A stretch of 5,374 nucleotides of DNA from Glaciimonas sp. (GCA_014377145.1 JACMQE010000257.1:1-5374); one strand, 5' to 3'. Numbered from the stretch's first letter, positions 1 to 5,281 are shown. Notes: generated by a model from the letters alone, not told the origin. Made by a program: numbers and translations.

Positions 1-351
1 TATGTTGAAGGCCACGCCAGCCTGCTGATGCGTCAGTTTGACCTGCTGGCCATGCTGACCAAAGATTTTGAGGGCTTTGGCCTGACGATTGCAGAAGCCA
101 TGTCGGCAGGTACACCGGTACTGGCGACACGCGTAGGTGCCGTGCCTGAATTTGTATCGCCCGAGGTGGCGTTAATGATTCAACCTGACGCGCCTGAAGA
201 GATTGCTGCGGCTTTGATGCAGATCATGGCCTACCCTGAAGAGGCGCAACAGCGGGCAGCCAGGGCGCAGCTACACATTCGCCAATTCAGCGGTCAGGCG
301 ATGGCGCGCAAATTTCATCGGTTGCTGTTGACCTCGGGAGTTCGAATATGA
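1..351 (+). CDS. Glycosyltransferase, GT4 family, C-terminal part (5' end outside window)
   Basis: The frame is open from base 1 to the TGA at 349-351, giving 116 residues with no true start, so the N-terminal acceptor domain lies upstream of the window. The visible part is the end of a GT-B nucleotide-sugar-binding domain. EGFGLTIAE (residues 24-32 of the fragment) is the E-x7-E motif of retaining GT4 enzymes, followed by AMSAGTPVLAT and a G-x-x-P-E segment (residues 46-50), all standard for the family. In family members these residues contact the nucleotide sugar donor. The enzyme should act on the cytoplasmic face of the inner membrane, adding a sugar to a lipid-linked glycan; donor and acceptor cannot be told. 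An in-frame ATG at 28 lies within the conserved domain and is not a credible start. The stop overlaps the next start (ATGA), which implies co-translation. G+C is high here, about 57% in the line 121-180. Confidence 0.9.
   Translation, partial: YVEGHASLLMRQFDLLAMLTKDFEGFGLTIAEAMSAGTPVLATRVGAVPEFVSPEVALMIQPDAPEEIAAALMQIMAYPEEAQQRAARAQLHIRQFSGQAMARKFHRLLLTSGVRI
336..340 (+). promoter_or_regulatory. Ribosome binding site of the methyltransferase gene
   Basis: GGGAG lies 7 bases before the ATG at 348, inside the end of the preceding glycosyltransferase gene. It supports the ATG at 348 as start and translational coupling through the ATGA overlap. Confidence 0.7.
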
Positions 352-893
352 AAGTTAATCTAGGCGCTGGTTCGGATATTTTGGCGGGCTATGTCAACCA
401 CGACCTGGTAGATCTGCCAGGCATTGACGTGGTACATAACCTCAACCAGTACCCGTGGCCTTGGAGTGACGGGTCGATTGACGACATCAAGATGTACGAC
501 GTTCTGGAACATCTGGACGACTTCATGAAGGCCATGGAAGAGATTTACAGGGTGCTTGCGCCTGGTGGTCAATGCCGCGTCAGCGTGCCTTACTGGAACA
601 GCTGGTGCGCTTATGCTGACCCGACGCACAAGCGAGGTTTTCACGAAATCACTTTTCGTTTCTTCGATCCTGAGTCTGATTACTGCAAAGAGCGGGCATA
701 TTACACGCATGCGCGCTTTAAAATAGTCGAAGAAAAATTTGTCGTAGTGCCCTTTAATCCATATTTCGGATTTCCCGGCGTTGGTGAAATTCTCGTTAGT
801 AGACGTTTAAGCAAAAGGGTGGTTGGGTTAATTGGCAATTACTTCATATCTAATTTGATCCAGGGCTTGCATCTCGTGCTTGAGAAACCTTGA
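348..893 (+). CDS. Small SAM-dependent methyltransferase (Methyltransf_11-like)
   Basis: This 181-residue protein is a compact class I methyltransferase. Motif I, VNLGAGSD (residues 3-10), is the glycine-rich SAM-binding loop and sits almost at the N-terminus. D51 in YDVLEHL (50-56) and RVLAPGGQ (68-75) match motifs of the Methyltransf_11 group. DPTHKRGF (91-98) and an aromatic-rich region to about 140 follow; this is probably part of the acceptor site, by inference. There is no signal peptide or clear membrane segment, so it should be cytosolic. Lying between glycosyltransferase and nucleotide-sugar genes, it probably methylates a sugar of the polysaccharide or its precursor, but the target is not visible. 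The ATG at 348 has a GGGAG site at 336-340 and overlaps the upstream stop. Its 3' third is clearly more AT-rich (line 781-840 about 38% G+C) than its 5' half, so a composition boundary may fall inside it. Confidence 0.87.
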   Translation: MKVNLGAGSDILAGYVNHDLVDLPGIDVVHNLNQYPWPWSDGSIDDIKMYDVLEHLDDFMKAMEEIYRVLAPGGQCRVSVPYWNSWCAYADPTHKRGFHEITFRFFDPESDYCKERAYYTHARFKIVEEKFVVVPFNPYFGFPGVGEILVSRRLSKRVVGLIGNYFISNLIQGLHLVLEKP

Positions 894-987
894 CTTATTA
901 GTTGAAACAGGCAGGTTCTATAAATATTCGCACAGTAGGTCTAAATCAAGTGCGAGCAATTTCCATATTATTTCTAACTCTTATTTA
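894..987 (+). other. AT-rich gap before rfbG
   Basis: This is the only sizeable gap between the main genes of the cluster (94 bases). It is AT-rich; the line 961-1020 holds about 25% G+C. TATAAA at 919-924 resembles a -10 box and TTGACT (890-895) and TTGAAA (902-907) resemble -35 boxes, but none has a 16-18 base spacing to TATAAA, so no promoter can be called with confidence. No terminator hairpin was seen. The rfbG frame stays open back to a TTG at 880, but the extra 36 residues (rich in S, H, N and K) do not look like part of the enzyme. Confidence 0.6.
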
Positions 988-2100
988 ATGACATTTCAGA
1001 GCGCATTTCATAGTAAAACTGTCCTCATCACGGGTCATACCGGATTTAAAGGCGCGTGGCTCACCGCATGGTTGAAAATGTTGGGCGCTAATGTGGTGGG
1101 TATTGCACTTGAACCACCGACCGAGCCTTCGCACTTCCTTGCCGCGCAGCTTGGATTGGGAATGACCGATTTGAGAATTGATGTACGGGACCGTGTTGCT
1201 GTAGAGCACGCCATTACTTCGGCACAACCAGATTTTGTATTTCACCTGGCGGCGCAGGCTTTGGTTCGACGATCTTATGACGACCCTCTTGAAACGTGGC
1301 AAACCAATGTTTTAGGAACTCTTCATGTGCTTGAAGCTTTGCGCAAACTCGACAAGCCTTGTGCGGCGGTCATCATTACCAGCGACAAGTGCTATGACAA
1401 TGTAGAGTGGGTATGGGGTTACCGCGAGACAGATGCAATGGGCGGGCCAGATCCTTACAGCGCATCTAAAGGTGCTGCTGAACTCGCAATTCGTTCACAC
1501 ATAAAATCTTATTTTCCTTCTGCAACCAGCAAAGTAAGAGTTGCCTCGGCCAGAGCGGGCAATGTTATTGGTGGAGGGGATTGGGCATCTGATCGCATCG
1601 TGCCTGACTGTGTGAAGGCTTGGGCTGACAACAATGCCGTTGAACTTCGCAGTCCGCATTCAACACGGCCTTGGCAGCATGTATTGGAGCCACTAAGTGG
1701 ATATTTAAGTTTGGCTGTGGCTTTGTCGCAGCGACCAGAAATTCATGGCGAACCTTTTAACTTTGGTCCGCCAGCCCAGCAAAATCACAGTGTGCTTGAG
1801 CTTGTTCAGGAAATGGCATTGCACTGGAGTCAGGTGCGATGGAACGATGTTTCGCAAACGGTCAAAGGACCCTATGAGTCAGGCCTGCTCAAGCTAAGTT
1901 GCGACAAGGCGCTGCACCGCTTGCAGTGGCGAGCAGTCATGAATTTTGAACAGACGGTACGTATGACCGCTGAATGGTATGGTGCCTTTTATCAAGCCCC
2001 CGGTCACATTCAGCCAGACCAGTTGGCTAAAACCAATCAGGCACAAATTGGCGCGTACGTCTCGCTGGCCAAGCTACAGGGTTTGTCGTGGGCTCAGTAG
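988..2100 (+). CDS. rfbG: CDP-glucose 4,6-dehydratase
   Basis: The 370-residue product converts CDP-D-glucose to CDP-4-keto-6-deoxy-D-glucose, the branch-point intermediate for CDP-linked deoxyhexoses. It is a cytosolic extended SDR. TGHTGFKG (residues 15-22) is the NAD-binding glycine loop and FHLAAQ (85-90) follows strand 4. TSDKCYDN (131-138) carries the Asp-Lys pair typical of CDP-glucose dehydratases in place of the Asp-Glu of dTDP-glucose dehydratases. EWVWGYRE (140-147) is also diagnostic; YSASK (157-161) supplies the catalytic Tyr and Lys. GNVIGGGDWA (191-200) and RPWQHVLEPLSGY (227-239) are signature blocks of RfbG. Length fits the family (about 355-370). The ATG at 988 is chosen because homologues start roughly 10 residues before the glycine loop. 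It has no recognisable Shine-Dalgarno site, and the only upstream alternative is a TTG at 880. The last codons overlap the cupin start at 2088. Gene order rfbG-cupin-rfbF differs from the usual rfbF-rfbG-rfbH. Confidence 0.96.
   Translation: MTFQSAFHSKTVLITGHTGFKGAWLTAWLKMLGANVVGIALEPPTEPSHFLAAQLGLGMTDLRIDVRDRVAVEHAITSAQPDFVFHLAAQALVRRSYDDPLETWQTNVLGTLHVLEALRKLDKPCAAVIITSDKCYDNVEWVWGYRETDAMGGPDPYSASKGAAELAIRSHIKSYFPSATSKVRVASARAGNVIGGGDWASDRIVPDCVKAWADNNAVELRSPHSTRPWQHVLEPLSGYLSLAVALSQRPEIHGEPFNFGPPAQQNHSVLELVQEMALHWSQVRWNDVSQTVKGPYESGLLKLSCDKALHRLQWRAVMNFEQTVRMTAEWYGAFYQAPGHIQPDQLAKTNQAQIGAYVSLAKLQGLSWAQ
2078..2081 (+). promoter_or_regulatory. Ribosome binding site favouring the GTG start of the cupin gene
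   Basis: AGGG ends 6 bases before the GTG at 2088. The competing ATG at 2103 has only TAGG at 2098-2101, one base away, which is too close. This favours the GTG, but not decisively. Confidence 0.45.
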
Positions 2101-2516
2101 GTATGGACGCGATTACCGTGACGCCGTTGGCACGTATTGCAACGGCAGGTGGTGATGTGCTGCACGCACTCAAGCAACAAGATCAGGGTTTTGTCGGATT
2201 TGGCGAGGCATACTTTTCTTTCGTTGCGCCAGGTGCAGTCAAGGCATGGAAGATTCACAAACGCATGACCATGAATGTCGTTGTGCCCATGGGCAGTGTC
2301 AGATTTGTGTTTCATCTGCAAGGTGGCGATGCATACAGAGAAGAGGAAATTGGCGCTGATCGGTATGTTCGTCTCACGGTACCACCGGGTATCTGGTTTG
2401 GTTTCAAGGGGTTGGGGGCGTCAGAAAACCTGATACTGAACATTGCCGATATTGCGCATGACCCCGCTGAGGTAGACCGTTTGCCAATCTCAGAAATTAA
2501 ATACAGCTGGAGCTGA
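2088..2516 (+). CDS. Short RmlC-like cupin, probable CDP-4-keto-deoxyhexose epimerase
   Basis: The 142-residue protein looks like the short form of the dTDP-4-dehydrorhamnose 3,5-epimerase (RmlC) family, which are cytosolic cupins that invert C3 and/or C5 of 4-keto sugars. Visible blocks are GEAYFSFVAPGAVKAWKIHK (residues 39-58, with H57 at the place of the catalytic base), a beta-rich stretch MNVVVPMGSVRFVFHL (62-77), VPPGIWFGFKG (98-108) and a C-terminal PISEIKYSW (133-141). Full RmlC is about 180 residues, so this is a reduced form. The usual His of the PPG-x-x-H-G-F/W block is Phe here and the usual Tyr-Lys after it is not seen, so reaction and stereochemistry cannot be assumed. Sitting between rfbG and rfbF, it most likely acts on CDP-4-keto-6-deoxyglucose rather than a dTDP sugar (inference). 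The start is uncertain: GTG at 2088 overlaps rfbG by 13 bases and has the better ribosome site; ATG at 2103 is the alternative. Confidence 0.82.
   Translation: MGSVGMDAITVTPLARIATAGGDVLHALKQQDQGFVGFGEAYFSFVAPGAVKAWKIHKRMTMNVVVPMGSVRFVFHLQGGDAYREEEIGADRYVRLTVPPGIWFGFKGLGASENLILNIADIAHDPAEVDRLPISEIKYSWS
2509..2512 (+). promoter_or_regulatory. Ribosome binding site of rfbF
   Basis: GGAG lies 7 bases before the ATG at 2520 and within the last codons of the cupin gene. It selects 2520 over the out-of-frame ATG at 2516. Confidence 0.75.
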
Positions 2517-2519
2517 TGT

Positions 2520-3284
2520 ATGAAGGTAATTTTGCTTGCAGGCGGGTTTGGTACACGTCTGGCTGAATACACAGACGTCATTCCCAAGCCTATGGTGCCA
2601 GTGGGTGGCAAACCCATACTTTGGCACATCATGCAAACGTATGCCCATTTTGGTCATAAAGATTTTTATGTGGCTCTGGGCTACAAAGCGGAAGTGATCA
2701 AGGCGTATTTTCTTAATTACCGTGCCCTTAACGCCGACTTTACGGTTGACCTTGCCTCAGGCAGTGTGTCGCCGCATCAGGTTGACCCTGTGGACTGGCG
2801 GGTAACACTTGTCAACACGGGCGACACTTCCATGACGGGTGGGCGGGTCAAGCGCATGCAGTCATATATCGGTAATGAGACCTGCATGCTGACCTATGGT
2901 GATGGTGTTGCCGATATTGATTTGCAGGCATTGTTGGCGTTTCACCGTTCGCACGGAAAAATGGTAACTGTGTCGGCGGTTCGTCCTGCTGCTCGGTTTG
3001 GCGAATTGGAACTTGATGGTATCCGTGTCAACAGCTTTCAAGAAAAACCGCAGTTGCACGAGGGCTGGATTAATGGTGGCTATTTCATCGTTGAACCTGA
3101 GTTCTTTGAGCTCATTGCTGGCGACGCAACCATACTTGAACGTGAACCATTGGTGAAAGCTGCGGCCATTGATCAGCTGCGAGCCTGGCGCCACGAGGGC
3201 TACTGGCAGTGTGTTGACACCAAGCGAGATCTTGACGTTCTCGAAGAGGCTTGGCGTAGCGGTAAGGCACCATGGAGAAAGTAA
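2520..3284 (+). CDS. rfbF: Glucose-1-phosphate cytidylyltransferase
   Basis: This 254-residue enzyme joins CTP and glucose-1-phosphate to give CDP-glucose and pyrophosphate, the first step of the CDP-deoxyhexose branch, and feeds RfbG directly. LAGGFGTRL (residues 6-14) is the nucleotidyltransferase signature loop, followed by PKPM (22-25) and GGKPILWHIM (29-38). YGDG (126-129) gives the metal-binding Asp128 and VDTKRD (232-237) the probable second metal-site Asp. FQEKP (173-177) and EGWINGGYF (181-189) form the sugar-binding part and are characteristic of cytidylyltransferases, as is the C-terminal block with YWQ (228-230) and the EAW...APW pattern. Length matches the family (about 257), so the gene looks complete. 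It follows the cupin stop by 3 bases and shares one base with the downstream SDR (TAATG). The enzyme is cytosolic and, by family knowledge, typically a hexamer. Confidence 0.97.
   Translation: MKVILLAGGFGTRLAEYTDVIPKPMVPVGGKPILWHIMQTYAHFGHKDFYVALGYKAEVIKAYFLNYRALNADFTVDLASGSVSPHQVDPVDWRVTLVNTGDTSMTGGRVKRMQSYIGNETCMLTYGDGVADIDLQALLAFHRSHGKMVTVSAVRPAARFGELELDGIRVNSFQEKPQLHEGWINGGYFIVEPEFFELIAGDATILEREPLVKAAAIDQLRAWRHEGYWQCVDTKRDLDVLEEAWRSGKAPWRK
3274..3277 (+). promoter_or_regulatory. Ribosome binding site that sets the SDR start
   Basis: GGAG followed by AAA stands 6 bases before the ATG at 3284, which overlaps the rfbF stop as TAATG. The in-frame ATG at 3272 begins just before this GGAG and has only AAGG (3264-3267) at a short 4-base spacing. 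The downstream start is therefore preferred. Confidence 0.75.
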
Positions 3285-4201
3285 TGTTGCCTCGCTTGCT
3301 AGTCATTGGCGGGAGTGGTTTTATCGGGCGACATGTGGTTAGCCGGGGAGTAAAGCTAGGCTGGCAAGTCACAAGCCTAGGGCTGCATGTTCAAGAAATT
3401 TCTAGACTAACACCCGGAGCGACTCACGTCGTTGCAGACCTAACGCAGGCAGATTCTCTGCGCCAACTTGGCCCTAACCAGTTTGACTACATCGTCAATA
3501 TCGGTGGCTATATTGATCATGCACTTTTTTTCAGGGGTGGCAGAAGGCTAATTCATACACACTTCGATGGCTTGCTAAATTTGCTTGAATTTTTGGATCG
3601 TAACTGCGTTAAGCGTTTTATTCAAATTGGCAGTAGCGACGAATACGGTGAGGCACCTGGCCCCCAGCACGAAGGTATGCGAGAGCTCCCTATTTCACCT
3701 TATTCGCTTGCCAAGGTTGCTTCCACGCATTTTCTCCAGATGCTGCATCGGACGGAGTCATTTCCGGCTGTCACGCTGCGATTATTTCTCACTTACGGAC
3801 CCGGGCAAGATGCCAAGAGGTTTCTTCCTCAAATTATTAAAGGTTGCCTACAGGACGTCGAGTTTCCCACGTCAGATGGAGCGCAATTACGCGATTTTTG
3901 TTATGTAGATGACACCGTGAATGCTATTTTTTTAGCTTTCGAATCAGATTTAGCCAATGGAGAGATTTTTAATGTCGGGTCGGGGATGCCAGTAACTATT
4001 AGGGAATTGATTGAACGGGTCTGCGCAGCCGTTGGCAAAGGGCGACCTAAATTTGGCTTAATTCAACACCGTCCAAATGAAAATATGGCGCTTTATGCAA
4101 ATAACCAAAAGATCCAGAATCAGCTAGGTTGGAAGCCAGAAGTTAGTCTGCAAGTTGGATTGCAGCGTACTATTGAATCAATGAAGGTTATTTATGCTTG
4201 A
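3284..4201 (+). CDS. NAD(P)-dependent extended SDR, probable CDP-deoxyhexose reductase/epimerase
   Basis: The 305-residue product is an NAD-dependent epimerase/dehydratase-family SDR. GGSGFIG (residues 9-15) is the dinucleotide-binding loop, an Asp-Leu pair lies at 52-53, GSSDEYG (116-122) carries the active-site Ser, and YSLAK (140-144) gives the catalytic Tyr140 and Lys144. RDFCYVDD (203-210) and FNVGSG (229-234) are typical of extended SDRs that act on nucleotide sugars. Directly after rfbF, and in a locus with rfbG and a cupin, it most likely reduces the 4-keto group of the CDP-6-deoxyhexose, as CDP-abequose and CDP-paratose synthases do in their pathways. A role as C2 or C4 epimerase cannot be excluded. 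SDE-Y-G recalls the TDE motif of dehydratases, but RfbG already covers that step. ATG 3284 is chosen over ATG 3272 on the ribosome site; the longer form would be 309 residues. Codon use turns more AT-rich than in rfbF. It overlaps the next gene by 8 bases. Confidence 0.88.
   Translation: MLPRLLVIGGSGFIGRHVVSRGVKLGWQVTSLGLHVQEISRLTPGATHVVADLTQADSLRQLGPNQFDYIVNIGGYIDHALFFRGGRRLIHTHFDGLLNLLEFLDRNCVKRFIQIGSSDEYGEAPGPQHEGMRELPISPYSLAKVASTHFLQMLHRTESFPAVTLRLFLTYGPGQDAKRFLPQIIKGCLQDVEFPTSDGAQLRDFCYVDDTVNAIFLAFESDLANGEIFNVGSGMPVTIRELIERVCAAVGKGRPKFGLIQHRPNENMALYANNQKIQNQLGWKPEVSLQVGLQRTIESMKVIYA
4183..4187 (+). promoter_or_regulatory. Ribosome binding site of the GT2 gene
   Basis: GAAGG lies 6 bases before the ATG at 4194, inside the end of the SDR gene. 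It supports coupled translation across the 8-base overlap. Confidence 0.7.
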
Positions 4202-5123
4202 TGGACCTAAAGTTAGTATTCTTATGAATTGCTACAATGGCCAGAAATATTTACGAGAGGCAATCGACAGCATATTAAATCAGACATATGAGAATTGGGA
4301 GATTGTCTTTTGGGATAATAGATCAGATGATCATAGTGCTGAGATATTCAAAAGCTACCAAGATAAGCGATTCAAATATTTTTTGGCTGAAAATCATACT
4401 GATCTTGGAGGTGGGCGCGCAAAGGCTTGGGAATATCTTTCTGGCGATCTCATTGCTGTTTTAGATGTTGACGACGTATGGCTTCCATTCAAGCTTGAAA
4501 AGCAAATTCCATTTTTTGACGATCCGGAGGTTGGAATAGTCATTAGTGATACGTTATTTTTTAATAACACTTCAGAAAAACCTCTTTATGGGGGGAAATA
4601 CCCCCCGATTGGCTGGGTCTTTGAACATCTCATGACGCAGTACTATGTTTCATTGGAAACTTTAATTGTCCGTAAAGCTGCAGTATCGAAATTGGCGAGG
4701 GCATTTGATCCAGAATTTAGCGCGATTGCAGATTTTGATTTGGTCGTTCGCTTAAGCCGAGTTTCAAAACTTAGTATCGTCCCCGAAATTCTTGCAAAAT
4801 GGAGAGTTCATCACGAGAGTGATACTTGGAGATACCCTTTGTCTTTTGTTAAGGAGAAAGAAAAATGGATTACAAAGCAGATATCTGAGGATCCCGAGTT
4901 TTATGCCAAACATGCGACGGCGGTTGGATTATTCAAAAATAAAAATATCAGAGAAAAAGTTATTTATATGCTTTGCGATAACCATAGGATGAGCGCCATA
5001 AAAAATTTATTGCAAAGTAGATTTGATCATTGGCATTCTTGGGCGCTACTAATATTGTGTTTTCTTCCGCTGTCAAGCTTCTTACTCGCTAAAAAATTAA
5101 AAAAACGGAGCGATCTTGCATAG
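4194..5123 (+). CDS. Glycosyltransferase, GT2 family, with C-terminal membrane-associating segment
   Basis: The 309-residue protein is an inverting GT-A glycosyltransferase. VSILMNCYNGQKYLREAIDS (residues 7-26) is the classic N-terminal block, TYENWEIVFWDNRSDD (31-46) contains the nucleotide-binding Asp, and DVDD (91-94) is the DxD metal site. IADFDLVVRLS (178-188) is in the position of the usual E/D-D catalytic block, and WRVHHES (203-209) resembles the W-R-x-H segment found in many members. The last part holds a hydrophobic stretch (about 283-298) followed by KKLKKR (300-305), probably a membrane anchor or amphipathic tail on the cytoplasmic face. It should extend the lipid-linked repeat unit, and could use the CDP-deoxyhexose made by its neighbours, but the donor cannot be read from sequence. 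It overlaps the SDR by 8 bases. Composition is low (about 33% G+C in lines 4261-4380), unlike the first genes, which suggests separate acquisition. A perfect G6/C6 inverted repeat lies at codons 133-138. Confidence 0.92.
   Translation: MLDGPKVSILMNCYNGQKYLREAIDSILNQTYENWEIVFWDNRSDDHSAEIFKSYQDKRFKYFLAENHTDLGGGRAKAWEYLSGDLIAVLDVDDVWLPFKLEKQIPFFDDPEVGIVISDTLFFNNTSEKPLYGGKYPPIGWVFEHLMTQYYVSLETLIVRKAAVSKLARAFDPEFSAIADFDLVVRLSRVSKLSIVPEILAKWRVHHESDTWRYPLSFVKEKEKWITKQISEDPEFYAKHATAVGLFKNKNIREKVIYMLCDNHRMSAIKNLLQSRFDHWHSWALLILCFLPLSSFLLAKKLKKRSDLA
4590..4606 (+). repeat. Perfect G6-AAATA-C6 inverted repeat inside the GT2 gene
   Basis: Six G (4590-4595), a five-base loop AAATA and six C (4601-4606) form a perfect all-G:C hairpin. 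It lies in a gene that is otherwise very AT-rich and encodes G-G-K-Y-P-P (residues 133-138). No T-run follows, so it is not a canonical terminator. Both arms are homopolymers where replication slippage could occur, though six bases is short for this. Confidence 0.8.
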
Positions 5124-5128
5124 CTCGT
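5099..5128 (-). terminator. Possible intrinsic terminator for minus-strand transcripts
   Basis: Read on the minus strand, ACGAGC (from 5128 to 5123) can pair with GCTCCGT (5111 to 5105) around an 11-base loop with one bulged base. It is followed by seven T (5105 to 5099), then AA and six more T. On the + strand the hairpin is preceded by an A-run but not followed by a T-run, so it would not serve the cluster itself. The stem is short (6 pairs), and it overlaps the end of the GT2 coding region, where Lys-rich codons alone can explain the A-runs. Confidence 0.3.
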
Positions 5129-5281
5129 ATGTAAAAAAGAGCATTATCAATGGCAGCTGATAGTTGTGAGAATAGTCTTTGCGCAGATTACCTAGTGTTG
5201 GCGCAATGAATCAATAAATGCGCAATCTCATACACATTACGCAGTGTTTAACACCACGATAGTCGGCCACTTGAATAACAC
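5124..5281 (+). other. Non-coding stretch after the GT2 gene
   Basis: 158 bases follow the GT2 stop without a convincing gene on either strand. No good + strand terminator was seen and no well-spaced promoter could be assigned. It contains short CGCA-type repeats at 19-20 base steps (see separate entry). A minus-strand frame is open from 5374 back to a TAA at 5237-5239 (45 codons), but it shows no recognisable protein. Compared with the tight packing upstream, this marks the end of the coupled gene block. Confidence 0.6.
5181..5243 (+). repeat. Short CGCA repeats spaced 19-20 bases
   Basis: GCGCA occurs at 5181, 5201 and 5220, and ACGCA at 5239, with steps of 20, 19 and 19 bases, close to two helical turns. 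The units at 5201 and 5220 share GCGCAAT. The units are very short, so this may be chance; a phased protein-binding array upstream of the following reading frame is the alternative. Confidence 0.3.

Noticed and set aside
890..930. Promoter before rfbG (TTGACT or TTGAAA with TATAAA)
   Set aside because: Spacings of 23 and 11 bases do not fit a sigma-70 promoter; kept only as a note on the gap.
880..987. TTG 880 as the start of rfbG
   Set aside because: It would add 36 residues that do not resemble the family and has no ribosome site; ATG 988 gives the normal RfbG length.
3272..3283. ATG 3272 as the start of the SDR
   Set aside because: GGAG at 3274-3277 is well placed for ATG 3284 and lies after 3272; the extra four residues add nothing to the fold.
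360..3372. Several minus-strand open frames of 75-116 codons opposite the main genes
   Set aside because: Each lies opposite a strongly recognisable + strand gene, has no family motifs and lacks a credible ribosome site.
3356..3380. Inverted repeat CTAGGCT / AGCCTAG in the SDR gene
   Set aside because: Only seven pairs around an 11-base loop, within coding sequence and without a T-run; it is plausible by chance.
3585..3908. A 107-codon + frame inside the SDR gene
   Set aside because: It overlaps the conserved SDR core in another frame, and its translation is rich in Arg, Leu, Ser and Phe with no recognisable domain.
4792..4992. A 66-codon + frame inside the GT2 gene
   Set aside because: It lies wholly within the GT2 coding region and shows no domain or ribosome site.
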